Below, piece by piece: positions 1 through 6,554 of a stretch of 33,367 nucleotides of DNA; within the stretch, counting starts at the first letter, position 1; every line of letters begins with the position of its first letter. The notes under the pieces are model-generated. The model was given only the letters and a program-made list of their open reading frames with translations, was not told where the DNA came from and ran no database searches. The stretch comes from CADEED01 sp020442965 (GTDB taxonomy: Bacteria; Pseudomonadota; Gammaproteobacteria; Steroidobacterales; Steroidobacteraceae). The position numbers and the translations under genes were made by a program. Where the stretch lies: positions 1 to 33,367 of the forward strand of contig JAWLAH010000020.1 in the NCBI GenBank assembly GCA_041395525.1. The letters are read 5' to 3'.

Positions 1-2
1 AT

Positions 3-173
3 GAGACGCGTGTTTTGGTCAGCCACAAGTTGGTTCCGTTAGCGTCCGGGATGACCAAGATCATCTACAGCACAGAAATAACCGGGCCCGGCGCCGCAGA
101 TTTCGGGCCTATGGTCACTTCGGATTTCGCTGACGTCCTGGCGAGCCTCAAAAGGCTTGCTGAGCAACAGTGA
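3..173 (+). CDS. SRPBCC (polyketide cyclase/START-like) protein, C-terminal part
   Basis: An open frame runs from the window edge to TGA at 171-173 and encodes about 56 residues. It contains the segment YSTEITGPGA, then a stretch like 'FGPMVTSDF', and ends in an amphipathic helix (ADVLASLKRLAEQ). This is the usual last strand plus long C-terminal helix of SRPBCC-fold proteins that bind small hydrophobic ligands. The start is outside the window, so substrate and full length are unknown. The stop lies 7 bases before an attC-type GTCTAAC core, so this is probably a cassette gene. The family call rests on sequence feel and fold pattern, not on catalytic residues. Confidence 0.6.
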   Translation, partial: ETRVLVSHKLVPLASGMTKIIYSTEITGPGAADFGPMVTSDFADVLASLKRLAEQQ

Positions 174-179
174 GCGGCT

Positions 180-214
180 GTCTAACAATGCGTTCAATCC
201 GAACGCGCTTCGCT
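180..214 (+). other. attC left half-site (R''-L'' arm only)
   Basis: The core GTCTAAC at 180-186 is followed by a typical attC left arm (AATGCGTTCAATCCGAACGCG) and a loop-like CGCTTCGC. No matching right arm ending in GTTRRRY follows. Instead the sequence runs directly into a coding frame whose ATG is at 226. I read this as an attC whose right half was lost in a rearrangement. A weak right-side resemblance around 265-296 (ending GTTACGG) cannot be excluded. Confidence 0.5.
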
Positions 215-225
215 CCAACAACAAC

Positions 226-597
226 ATGGCAGGTAGAGCGTGTCATGTTGTTGCTTCCGCTGCGCACGTCGGCTTGACTGATCTACTCGTTACGGGTGAG
301 AACTGCGCGAAAGCGTTCTCCGTCCAGGTGAAAACCAATGCGAAGGTTGCGTCGTTCTGGTTGGTTGGGCTCAAGGCGCGTGACATTGTTGCGGCAAGTC
401 ACGTGTACGCTTTCGTGAACCTTCGACGCGAAGGGTTGGCCGACGATTTCTATATTGTGCCGAGCCAAATTGTTGCAAAATACACGCGTATTGAAAAGCG
501 AAAGAACAGCACTTGGTACGCCATATATCGCAATGACATTGCTAAGTTTAAGTCGAAATGGTCAGTGGCCGGAGCTACAAACGATTCTGTCGCCTAA
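226..597 (+). CDS. PD-(D/E)XK-like nuclease-fold cassette protein, possibly N-terminally shortened
   Basis: The product is 123 residues from ATG 226. Residues D19 (TDLLVTG) and Q34-V-K36 (SVQVKT) match the spacing of the PD-(D/E)XK core (D...(E/Q)xK). They are followed by strands that include 'VYAFVNL' and 'DFYIVPSQIVAKY', a pattern shared with small uncharacterised proteins annotated as PD-(D/E)XK or DUF4365-like. The frame stays open upstream to TTG 157, and residues encoded before ATG 226 (NNNMAGRA) also look family-like, so the true start is unclear. The part between the first helix and the D19 strand seems shorter than in relatives. The TAA stop (595-597) lies inside the core of the next attC. 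Nuclease activity is inference. Confidence 0.5.
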   Translation: MAGRACHVVASAAHVGLTDLLVTGENCAKAFSVQVKTNAKVASFWLVGLKARDIVAASHVYAFVNLRREGLADDFYIVPSQIVAKYTRIEKRKNSTWYAIYRNDIAKFKSKWSVAGATNDSVA

Positions 598-653
598 CCA
601 CGCGATGCAGTGAACATGCACGCTGCGCGAGCCACTGATCGCTGGCGTTATAC
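592..653 (+). other. attC recombination site
   Basis: The site is 62 bases long. Its left core is GCCTAAC (592-598) and its right core is GTTATAC (647-653). The inner arms pair well: GCGATGCAGTG against CACTGATCGC, with one unpaired base as expected for an extrahelical base. The stop codon of the upstream gene is inside the left core. Confidence 0.75.
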
Positions 654-994
654 AGTCTAAGGTTGCAAAGCCTTGTCAGGTCGGCCTCCCGATCGAGCGT
701 GTCGAATCGTTCCCGTCGCGTCTCCAGGACCCTCCGCTTTCGCGGCGCGCATCATTGCGAGTGAGCTCCACTTCTCCGTCTGCTGCTGCAATAGCCGCCA
801 GCCGAATTTGCCACGCGAGTGGAGCGGGTTACCGGCGTCGGTGAGCAAGAGTTGCGACCGCGCCGCTGGCCAATCGGCTCGCCGCACCGGTCACAGGTGT
901 CGGTCATGTTCCCTTCGTTGAACGTCGCTCGGCGCCGGCGTAATGTATGGCGTCATCAGTTCAGGCGGCTTCGGAGTCGTCATGCGGCGAATGT
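654..994. other. Cassette with no convincing gene; possible frameshifted minus-strand ORF
   Basis: No plus-strand frame here looks coding. On the minus strand, an ATG at 907 opens a frame starting MTDTCDRCGEPIG, with a CxxC pair. After about 20 codons the likely continuation moves to another frame (LLLTDAGNPLHS...KFGWRLLQQQ), which runs to about 657. This would fit a small zinc-ribbon protein with one frameshift, but it is weak. Otherwise I see nothing firm between the flanking attC sites. Confidence 0.2.
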
Positions 995-1065
995 ATATCA
1001 AGTCGCACCAGCGGACCGTCCATGGTCCGTCGCTGGCGCGCGTCCGCGCAGCTCAGACGTTAGGC
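995..1065 (+). other. attC recombination site, left core degenerate
   Basis: The right side is typical: GTCCGC, then GCAGCTCAGAC, then core GTTAGGC (1059-1065). The left L'' partner GCGGAC is present near 1011. The left core is only the degenerate ATATCAAG. The right end closely resembles that of the attC at 6425-6522. Confidence 0.5.
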
Positions 1066-1148
1066 CTCACAGTGCGATGCTGCAGAGCTCCACCACATCA
1101 AGAGTTCAAGTACGCCTACCACTTGTCGGTACTTCTAAGGATCAATCC

Positions 1149-1562
1149 ATGAACGCTGCAGTAGTGAATGACGCTGCCGAGTCCAAGAAGGCGGTTTTTC
1201 GCAGGTTGGTCGAGATTTACGCGGCTGGCGATCTCTCGGCGCTAGATGAAGTGATTGCTCCCAACTATCTTGGGCACGCGTCGGCGGGTGACCGCGACCT
1301 CCAAGGTTTTCGGCAAAGCATTTCGTACTTTCACAACCTCTTCATCTATGACGAAGATTCTTTTCAAGTCGATGACCAGTTTGTCGAGGGCGAGAAAGTT
1401 GCCACCCGCATGACCGCGCACGTCAAGTTGCGCGCAACCGGAGAACCCGTCACGCTAATTGGCATCAATCTCGCTCGCATTGTAAACGGCAAGATCGTAG
1501 AAGAGTGGAACACATGGGAGCAACTTCAGCTCCCCAGAAGCCCGGAGAGAAGTTGGGCCTAA
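1149..1562 (+). CDS. Ester cyclase / SnoaL-like (NTF2-fold) protein
   Basis: The product is 137 residues. The pattern is that of the SnoaL/ester cyclase family: an N-terminal helix (VFRRLVEIYAAGDL) with 'LDEVIAPNYLGHA', a middle segment 'GFRQSISYFHNLF', 'VDDQFVEGEKVATRMTAH', and a final 'VNGKIVEEWNTWEQLQL'. These small alpha+beta barrels include polyketide cyclases and many proteins of unknown substrate. I chose ATG 1149 because AAGGA lies 7 bases upstream and the fold begins there; the open frame runs further upstream through the attC region. The TAA stop (1560-1562) is inside the left core of the following attC. It is a cytoplasmic cassette protein of unknown substrate. Confidence 0.75.
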   Translation: MNAAVVNDAAESKKAVFRRLVEIYAAGDLSALDEVIAPNYLGHASAGDRDLQGFRQSISYFHNLFIYDEDSFQVDDQFVEGEKVATRMTAHVKLRATGEPVTLIGINLARIVNGKIVEEWNTWEQLQLPRSPERSWA

Positions 1563-1626
1563 CAACGAAATCCCGCGGACGCTAACCCGCTACGCGGGCG
1601 TGTGCCGCCGATTACGGACGTTAGGC
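1557..1626 (+). other. attC recombination site
   Basis: Left core GCCTAAC (1557-1563), right core GTTAGGC (1620-1626), 70 bases. The cores are perfect inverted repeats. The inner region has GCGGACGC against GTGTGCCGC, with a small CCGC/GCGG stem. This is one of the best attC matches in the window. Confidence 0.9.
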
Positions 1627-1640
1627 CGCGGAAGGACGCA

Positions 1641-1736
1641 ATGAAGCGCATCTGGACGATCATTGGCGTAGCCGACGTGCCCGCCAGCTTCAAGTGGTAC
1701 CAGTCGTTGCTTGGCATACCGCCAACGGCTCAGGCG
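1641..1736 (+). pseudogene. VOC/glyoxalase-family cassette gene, 5' fragment (split by IS)
   Basis: ATG 1641 follows GGAAGGA and encodes MKRIWTIIGVADVPASFKWYQSLLGIPPTA, the first beta-alpha unit of a vicinal-oxygen-chelate (glyoxalase/bleomycin-resistance) domain. The frame then enters the left inverted repeat of an IS256-family element and stops at TAA 1743-1745. The rest of the domain continues in frame beyond the element, at 3104-3406. The intact gene would have encoded roughly 130 residues. This was a functional-looking cassette gene before the insertion. Confidence 0.85.
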
Positions 1737-1760
1737 TATCCGTAATTCTGTGGGCGAGGC
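1737..1760 (+). repeat. Left terminal inverted repeat of the IS256-family element
   Basis: This 24-base repeat matches the reverse complement of 3078-3101 at about 20 positions. The shared core is ATT(C/T)TGTG(G/T)GCGAGGC. The first 5 bases, TATCC, match exactly. Confidence 0.75.
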
Positions 1761-1784
1761 GGATTAATCACTCAATCGGTCTCG

Positions 1785-3059
1785 TTAGCTCTTTGCCAGT
1801 GTAAACCGATCACCATACAGGATGGCAAACTGGTTCATGGCGATCTTCCAGTCGAACGCCCTGCGCACGGATTTGTTCAACGCGTTGCGCAGCGCCAGCC
1901 ACAGCAGCTTGATCGCGGACTCATCGTTCGGGAAATGACCCCGCGTCTTGATGATCTTGCGCAGCTGCATATTCAGGCTCTCAATCGCATTGGTCGTGTA
2001 GATCACGCGTCGGATGTCCGGCGGGAACACAAAGAACGGGACCACGTGTTCCCATGCCCGCGTCCAGGACTGCACGATCGAGGGGTATTTGAGACCCCAT
2101 GGGCCCTTGGCAAAGGCCTGCAACTCCTCCCTGGCTGCTTCTTCGCTGACTGCCGTGTAGATCGGCCGCAGCGCCTGGGCCACGAGCTTGCGATCTTTCC
2201 AGCCCGCGTAGTCCAGGCTGTTGCGGATCAGATGCACGATGCAGGTCTGGACGGTGGTCTTTGGAAACACGGTGTTGATCGCCTCGGCCAGGCCCTTGAG
2301 GCCATCGACCACGGCGATCAGGATGTCGTGGCAGCCGCGGGTCTTGAGGTCGTTGAACACCTTGAGCCAGAACTTGGCACCCTCGGTCTGCTCGATCCAA
2401 AGGCCTAGCACGTCGCGCTGGCCGTCGGCCTGGATGCCCAGCGCCAAATACACGGCCTTGTTAGTCACGCCGCCATCGGAGCGAATCTTGACGCGCAGGG
2501 CGTCGAAGAACACCACGGGGTACATCTGCTCGAGCGGGCGGCTCTGCCAGGCAAGCGTCTCGGCCATGACCTCGTCGGTCACTGAGCTAATGAAATCCGC
2601 CGACACCTGCGTACCGTAGCTCTCGGCGATAAAGCCCTGGATCTCGCGCACGCTCATGCCGCGGGCATACATGGCGATGATCTTCTCGTCGAAGCCGGTG
2701 AAGCGCCGCTCGTGTTTGGGGATCAGGATCGGCTCAAAGCTGCCGTCGCGATCGCGCGGGACCTCGATCCGCACCGCGCCCTGTTCGGTCAGTACGGTCT
2801 TGCTGCTTGCCCCGTTGCGCTCGTTAGCCTGCCCCTCGGGCTTGCCCTCACCGGGCTTGTAGCCCAGATGGTGGCTCATCTCCGCGTTCATCATCCGTTC
2901 GATGACCGCCTTCTGGAACGACAGGAACAAGTCCTGCACCTCACTCGGCGTCATCGACCGCTGCACCAGCTGCTCGATCAACTCAGGCGGCATCTCCGGC
3001 AGCGGGCCGCGCGCTGCCGCCTGGGCGGCTACGGTTCTCTTCTTGCTTGGCATATCCAT
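1785..3059 (-). CDS. IS256-family (mutator-type) DDE transposase
   Basis: The product is 424 residues, full length for the family. DDE residues are visible: D186 in VVFFDALRV, D252 in AVVDGLKGL, and E360 in TTNAIESLN. The C273-x2-H276 pair (TCIVHLIRN), conserved in the mutator superfamily, is also present. The N-terminal helical region includes 'GYKPGEGKPEGQANERNG', typical of these enzymes. The start is the ATG at 3059 (MDMPSKK). The frame is intact, so the element could be active. The protein would cut and paste its own element through the flanking inverted repeats. Confidence 0.95.
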   Translation of the reverse strand: MDMPSKKRTVAAQAAARGPLPEMPPELIEQLVQRSMTPSEVQDLFLSFQKAVIERMMNAEMSHHLGYKPGEGKPEGQANERNGASSKTVLTEQGAVRIEVPRDRDGSFEPILIPKHERRFTGFDEKIIAMYARGMSVREIQGFIAESYGTQVSADFISSVTDEVMAETLAWQSRPLEQMYPVVFFDALRVKIRSDGGVTNKAVYLALGIQADGQRDVLGLWIEQTEGAKFWLKVFNDLKTRGCHDILIAVVDGLKGLAEAINTVFPKTTVQTCIVHLIRNSLDYAGWKDRKLVAQALRPIYTAVSEEAAREELQAFAKGPWGLKYPSIVQSWTRAWEHVVPFFVFPPDIRRVIYTTNAIESLNMQLRKIIKTRGHFPNDESAIKLLWLALRNALNKSVRRAFDWKIAMNQFAILYGDRFTLAKS

Positions 3060-3077
3060 GATCTTCCCTCATGTTAT

Positions 3078-3101
3078 GCCTCGCACACAAAATCCCGGAT
3101 A
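3078..3101 (-). repeat. Right terminal inverted repeat of the IS256-family element
   Basis: The reverse complement of this 24-base stretch matches the left repeat at 1737-1760, including the outer TATCC and the inner TGTGNGCGAGGC. Confidence 0.75.
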
Positions 3102-3406
3102 AGCTCTCGGCACCGGATCATAGCTACTTTGGGCAGATCCTCGATTCGGATGGAACGGTCTTGCTTTGTCTTCACGAATGGGGATCTCATGACCACCCAA
3201 CCTTGAATAGCCCGGGCGAGGGGCTTTCCGGCAACGGGCTCTTGCTCTTCTTCCGCGTGGACAATTTTGAAGAAACATTGTCTAGGGCTCGCGCCCTTGT
3301 TGGCTCGCTAGAACTCGAACAACAAGTGAATCCGGCTACAGGTACACAGGAGTTTGCAATCCGAGACCTCGACGGTTACTACGTCATGGTGAGCGCGCTC
3401 TCCTGA
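3102..3406 (+). pseudogene. VOC/glyoxalase-family cassette gene, 3' fragment (split by IS)
   Basis: This in-frame continuation of the gene begun at 1641 encodes DHSYFGQILDSDGTVLLCLHEWG, then 'GNGLLLFFRVDNFEETLSRARALV', 'EQQVNPATGTQEFAIRDLDGYYVMVSAL', and TGA at 3404-3406. These are the second half of the first module and the second beta-alpha-beta-beta-beta module of a VOC domain. There is no start codon or ribosome site of its own inside the fragment. It is probably not expressed as a functional protein. About 100 bases separate its stop from the next attC. Confidence 0.85.
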
Positions 3407-3504
3407 GTTTTGGCGGTGTCACTACATGAGTCACAGAACTATGCGGCACCAACACAGATTCCATCCGCAGGAAAGGTCACTTGTCCGCACGTGGCGCCAC
3501 AGCG

Positions 3505-3615
3505 GCCTAGCCCTTCGCTCAAGCGGGGTGCCAACGGCCGGCCGCGCTGCAGCACCATGTCGTTCTTGCTTCCGCGCGGCCCGCGGTCCGCACCCACCTA
3601 GCTCAATTGTTAGGC
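3505..3615 (+). other. attC recombination site
   Basis: Left core GCCTAGC (3505-3511), right core GTTAGGC (3609-3615), 111 bases. The outer arms pair over about 35 bases when the right side is reversed (left CGGGGTGC-CA against right GTGGGTGCGGA; left GGCC against right GGGCC). The bases from 3407 to 3504 hold no gene that I can see. Confidence 0.7.
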
Positions 3616-3703
3616 GACACAGAGCCGGCAACTCGCGAACTGGGCTCGTGCCCTTGGAGCCAGGCGGCGGGCGCCTCGTCGCGCATTTCGAACGGAGGAC
3701 ACC

Positions 3704-4261
3704 ATGGGACTCTTGACCTTCAGTATCAACGTCACCCTGGACGGCTGCGTTGACCACCAGGAAGGAATCGCCGACGACGAGACACACGCCTTCTTCACCC
3801 ACCTCATGGACGAGGGCGGGGCGATGCTGTGGGGCCGCGTCACCTACGAGATGATGGAGAGCCACTGGCCGGCGGTCGCCCGCGGCGACGCGGAGGCGCC
3901 GCCGGCGATTCGCGCGTGGGCGGTCAAGTTGGAGGCCAAGCCGAAGTACGTGGTGTCTTCGACACGAAATGACTTCCCGTGGACCAACAGCCACCCCATC
4001 GCTGGCGATCTGCGCACGGGCGTACAGAGGCTCAAAGACGCGACCCCGGACGGCGTGCTTCTCTGTAGCGGCAAGCTCGCGACCGAGCTCGACCGGCTGG
4101 ATCTGATCGACGAGTACAAGTTGCTCGTCCACCCCAGGATCGCCGGCCACGGTCCGACTCTGTACGCGAGCGGGCTGCCCAGCACGCGACGTCTCGAGTT
4201 GGTCTCGGCGAAGCCGCTCCGCAACGGCGCGGTCGCCATGCACTACCGGCGCGCGCGCTGA
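3704..4261 (+). CDS. RibD C-terminal / dihydrofolate-reductase-like protein
   Basis: The product is 185 residues. The fold pattern is that of the RibD_C/DHFR-like family: MGLLTFSINVTLDGCVDH at the N-terminus, 'GGAMLWGRVTYEMMESHWP' (the GRxTYE motif near residues 45-51), 'KYVVSSTRNDF', 'GVLLCSGKLATELDRLDLIDEYKLLVHPRIAGHGPTLY', and 'LELVSAKPLRNGAVAMHY'. Relatives bind NAD(P)H and reduce pterin- or pyrimidine-like substrates; the substrate here is unknown. GGAGGACACC before ATG 3704 provides a ribosome site. It is a complete cassette gene between two good attC sites. DHFR-type cassettes are common in integrons, but this is not a classical trimethoprim-resistance dfrA or dfrB. Confidence 0.8.
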   Translation: MGLLTFSINVTLDGCVDHQEGIADDETHAFFTHLMDEGGAMLWGRVTYEMMESHWPAVARGDAEAPPAIRAWAVKLEAKPKYVVSSTRNDFPWTNSHPIAGDLRTGVQRLKDATPDGVLLCSGKLATELDRLDLIDEYKLLVHPRIAGHGPTLYASGLPSTRRLELVSAKPLRNGAVAMHYRRAR

Positions 4262-4280
4262 CTCGGAGATCGGTCATGTC

Positions 4281-4382
4281 GCCTAACATCACGATGTACG
4301 CGGACGTTTGCGAAGCCGTCAGAACCTGGGCTCCGCCCAGATCTCGCGGACTTCGCAAACGCCGTTTATCCGGGCGTTAGGT
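4281..4382 (+). other. attC recombination site
   Basis: Left core GCCTAAC (4281-4287), right core GTTAGGT (4376-4382), 102 bases. It has a long inner palindrome: GCGGACGTTTGCGAAG pairs with CTTCGCAAACGCCG. Central AGAACCTGGGC/GCCCAGATCT also pairs. It is a clear attC. Confidence 0.9.
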
Positions 4383-4397
4383 TATAAAGGAGCCACC

Positions 4398-4856
4398 ATG
4401 CGCAGACTCGTTGTTTCTCTTGCTGCAGCTGCCTTCGCCTCGGGATGTGCATCGCTTCAGTCCGACCCTTCACGTGATCAGGCAGAAGCAGTCTTGCCAA
4501 ATTTGGCAGCCGCCTTCTCGGCTTGTGACATGCGGAGCCTGATGTCCTTGTACAGTCCAGGCGTCGAGTTCATCTCCCCGAGTATTCCTCAGCCAATTGT
4601 GGGCAAGGCCGCACTTCAGTCGCACCTCGAGGGCGCTTGCACTGGTGCCGTTCTGCCGGTGATGAAGATTCAAGAGCAACGGGTTCGTAGCCTTGCTCCA
4701 GGTTCAATGCTGGTCACAGGTACGTACTCCATCGGCCGGTCCGACCGCCCAACTGAGCGGCCATGGTCGGCGTACTTCGTCGCCACACTCAGCCGAGTAG
4801 CCGGGCAATGGCTGGTCGTATCGCAGGCAACGGTCCCGCCCACGAGTGGCCAATAG
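4398..4856 (+). CDS. SnoaL-like (NTF2-fold) lipoprotein
   Basis: The product is 152 residues from ATG 4398, preceded by AAAGGAG. Residues 1-17 form a lipoprotein signal with lipobox ASGC, so Cys17 would be lipidated. Asp at +2 is absent (the residue is Ala), so the default Lol sorting would send it to the outer membrane. The mature part has the NTF2/SnoaL pattern 'LAAAFSACDMRSLMSLYSPGVEFI', then 'VGKAALQSHLEGAC', then a strand-rich C-terminus (VTGTYSIGR, WSAYFVATLSRVAGQWLVVSQATVP). It is likely a periplasm-facing small-molecule binding protein of unknown ligand. It starts only 21 bases after the cassette boundary. Confidence 0.75.
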   Translation: MRRLVVSLAAAAFASGCASLQSDPSRDQAEAVLPNLAAAFSACDMRSLMSLYSPGVEFISPSIPQPIVGKAALQSHLEGACTGAVLPVMKIQEQRVRSLAPGSMLVTGTYSIGRSDRPTERPWSAYFVATLSRVAGQWLVVSQATVPPTSGQ

Positions 4857-5188
4857 CGAGTCAAAGCGCTTCGGACTCGCCGAGACCCTGCGCTTGAAGG
4901 CGAAGGCCCTCTGAATGCTCGAACGGGTCAGGGCTTGCTGCCTCGGCCAGGAATACACCGAGGCGATGGCTCGATGCGACGTCTAGGGAAGTGCGTCGCA
5001 CTTACGCGGTGGTACGCCTTGGCGCACGCGCGCGGCAGCTTCGGAGAGCATAGCGGGGTGAAGCCGGAAAGATTGAGTACCTTCGCTGTGTGGCGTCCGT
5101 GCCGTGCGGCGCTGAGCTTGGGCGCTGGGCGGACGAAAAAAGGCCGTCGTGGTGAAACACAATTGGAAGATCTAGAAGGGGTGCGATC
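4857..5188. other. 332-base stretch without a clear gene or attC
   Basis: I find no RYYYAAC/GTTRRRY pair here, so the boundary after the lipoprotein cassette is missing or too degraded to see. An open frame covers 4935-5192 on the plus strand, but its composition (Arg-rich, no recognisable pattern) is not convincing. The last 20 bases (AGAAGGGGTGCGATC) form the leader of the next gene. Confidence 0.4.
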
Positions 5189-5584
5189 ATGAGTATCGGC
5201 ATGGTGCGAGAACTGTATGCAGCGTTTGCGCGACGCGACATCCAGGCCATGCTGGCGCGTTTGGCGCCGGATGTCGTGTGGAGCGAGCCTGAGAATCCAT
5301 TCAATCCCGCGGCTGGCACACATCGCGGTCACCAGGGCTTTCTCGAGTGGGTCCAAATCGGCCGTGAGGCGGAGGACATCGAGGTCCTCGAACCGCAGCA
5401 GTTTCTTGCTGACAGGGACACCGTCGCTGTCGTGGGCCACATGAGATGTCGGGCGAGGCAGACGGGGCGTATCTACGAATCAGACTTCGTTCACGTCGTC
5501 ACGCTTCGCGACGGAAAGATCGTCCGCTTCCAGGAATTCTTCGACACCTACGCCGCTGGCGAAGCATTCCGAGACACCACCTAG
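5189..5584 (+). CDS. Nuclear transport factor 2 / SnoaL-like protein
   Basis: The product is 131 residues from ATG 5189. It shows a classic SnoaL layout: 'VRELYAAFARRDIQAMLARLAPDVVWSEP' (helices and first strand), 'GHQGFLEWV' in the middle, 'DTVAVVGHMRCRARQTGRIYESDFVHVVTLRDGKIVRFQEFFDT' at the end. The W-S-E and final R-FQEFFDT positions are typical of this family, which includes limonene-epoxide hydrolase and ketosteroid isomerase relatives. The exact reaction is unknown. GAAGGGG lies 10 bases upstream. There is no attC between it and the DJ-1-like gene 56 bases downstream. Confidence 0.8.
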   Translation: MSIGMVRELYAAFARRDIQAMLARLAPDVVWSEPENPFNPAAGTHRGHQGFLEWVQIGREAEDIEVLEPQQFLADRDTVAVVGHMRCRARQTGRIYESDFVHVVTLRDGKIVRFQEFFDTYAAGEAFRDTT

Positions 5585-5640
5585 TGTCCCGGTCTAGTAT
5601 CCATACCCCTTGCCAACATCGAGTTCGGTAGACTTTGCAC

Positions 5641-6402
5641 ATGACATTTCCTCGAAGACTCACGGTCGCCGTTTTTATTGTGTGGCCGTTTCTAGCCTTG
5701 GCCTCGCCCGCTGGAAAAGTCCTTTTCGTTGCCTCCAATATCGCTGACATGGGGGATACCGAAAAGCACGATGCAAGAAACAATCTTTGGGAATACGCAC
5801 CGCCGTATCACGTCTTCTTGTTACATGGCTATGAGGTTGATTTCGTATCGCCGAAGGGCGGCCCTGTCCAGTTCATGATGGACCCGGTAGGTATCAGCAG
5901 CTACACGATCAAATATGAAAATTTCCTGGGCAAGGCCAACAGTTCGCTCAGGCCATCAGAAGTTGACCCACTGAAGTATCAAGCGGTGTTTGTTGGTGGC
6001 GGCTACGGAACACTTTTTGATGTGGCGTCGAACCCGGCGTTGCTCGGGCTGATCGGTGCGATATATGAAAACGGCGGCGTGGTCGGTGGTTGTGGACATG
6101 GACCTGGCGGATTTGCCAATGTGAGGCTGAGTGACGGTACGTACATGGTCAAAGGAAAACGGGTTGCTGGATTCCCGAATGCCACGGAACGCACGAAGCC
6201 GTGGGCGAAGGAAGGCACTTTGCTTCCATTCCTCGTGGAAGATAAACTTCGAAATAATGGAGCCATTGCCCTAAACAAGGAAACTTTGGCGGACAAGGAA
6301 GCTGTGGTCGTTGACCAACGCATTGTTTCCACTATGTTCTTGCCATCCTCCACGCATGTTGCGGAAGAGATGGTGCAGTTGCTTCAGAAGGCGAGCAGGT
6401 GA
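5641..6402 (+). CDS. Exported DJ-1/PfpI-family protein with altered nucleophile site
   Basis: The product is 253 residues from ATG 5641. Residues 1-22 form a Sec signal peptide ending LALAS, so the protein is periplasmic. The body is a class-1 glutamine-amidotransferase-like DJ-1/PfpI domain: 'GKVLFVASNIADMG', 'FLLHGYEVDFVSPKGG', 'YQAVFVGGGYGTLFDVASN' and 'GGCGHGPGGFANVRLSDGTYMVKGKRVAGFPNATE'. In relatives the nucleophile motif reads x-C-H-G-P. Here the residue before HGP is Gly and the only nearby Cys (C151) is one position earlier. The usual elbow Glu/Asp position is hard to assign. It may have lost the standard chaperone/deglycase/hydrolase chemistry. Its stop lies about 22 bases before the next attC. 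Confidence 0.8.
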   Translation: MTFPRRLTVAVFIVWPFLALASPAGKVLFVASNIADMGDTEKHDARNNLWEYAPPYHVFLLHGYEVDFVSPKGGPVQFMMDPVGISSYTIKYENFLGKANSSLRPSEVDPLKYQAVFVGGGYGTLFDVASNPALLGLIGAIYENGGVVGGCGHGPGGFANVRLSDGTYMVKGKRVAGFPNATERTKPWAKEGTLLPFLVEDKLRNNGAIALNKETLADKEAVVVDQRIVSTMFLPSSTHVAEEMVQLLQKASR

Positions 6403-6424
6403 TTTCGGCTTTGGGTATGCTGGT

Positions 6425-6522
6425 TCCTAACAAGTCGTTACTGCGGACATTTGACCCGCTCCCATGTTTGCTGTCGCAAGAAAGGGCAGCGCCTCAAATG
6501 CCGCTGCACTCAGACGTTAGGC
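6425..6522 (+). other. attC recombination site
   Basis: Left core TCCTAAC (6425-6431), right core GTTAGGC (6516-6522), 98 bases. Left TGCGGACATTTGA pairs with right TCAAATGCCGC with one extra base, as expected of an extrahelical base. Confidence 0.85.
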
Positions 6523-6554
6523 CGCGAACGCGTCGCGTCCTAGTTCCGCGAATC

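Larger units (their letters stand above)
1737..3101 (-). mobile_element. IS256-family insertion sequence
   Basis: The element is about 1365 bases, with one transposase gene on the minus strand. It is bounded by 24-base imperfect inverted repeats: 1737-1760 (TATCCGTAATTCTGTGGGCG, then AGGC) and, reversed, 3101-3078 (TATCCGGGATTTTGTGTGCG, then AGGC). Size and architecture fit the IS256 family. It splits a VOC-family cassette gene. I do not see a perfect 8-9 base target duplication. The flanks (GCTCAGGCG on the left, AGCTCTCGG on the right) share only GCTC, so the repeat was either lost or altered. Confidence 0.85.

Noticed and set aside
3431..4243. 270-residue minus-strand frame opposite the RibD/DHFR-like gene
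   Set aside because: It is Arg-rich with no family pattern and is the shadow of the plus-strand gene and an attC.
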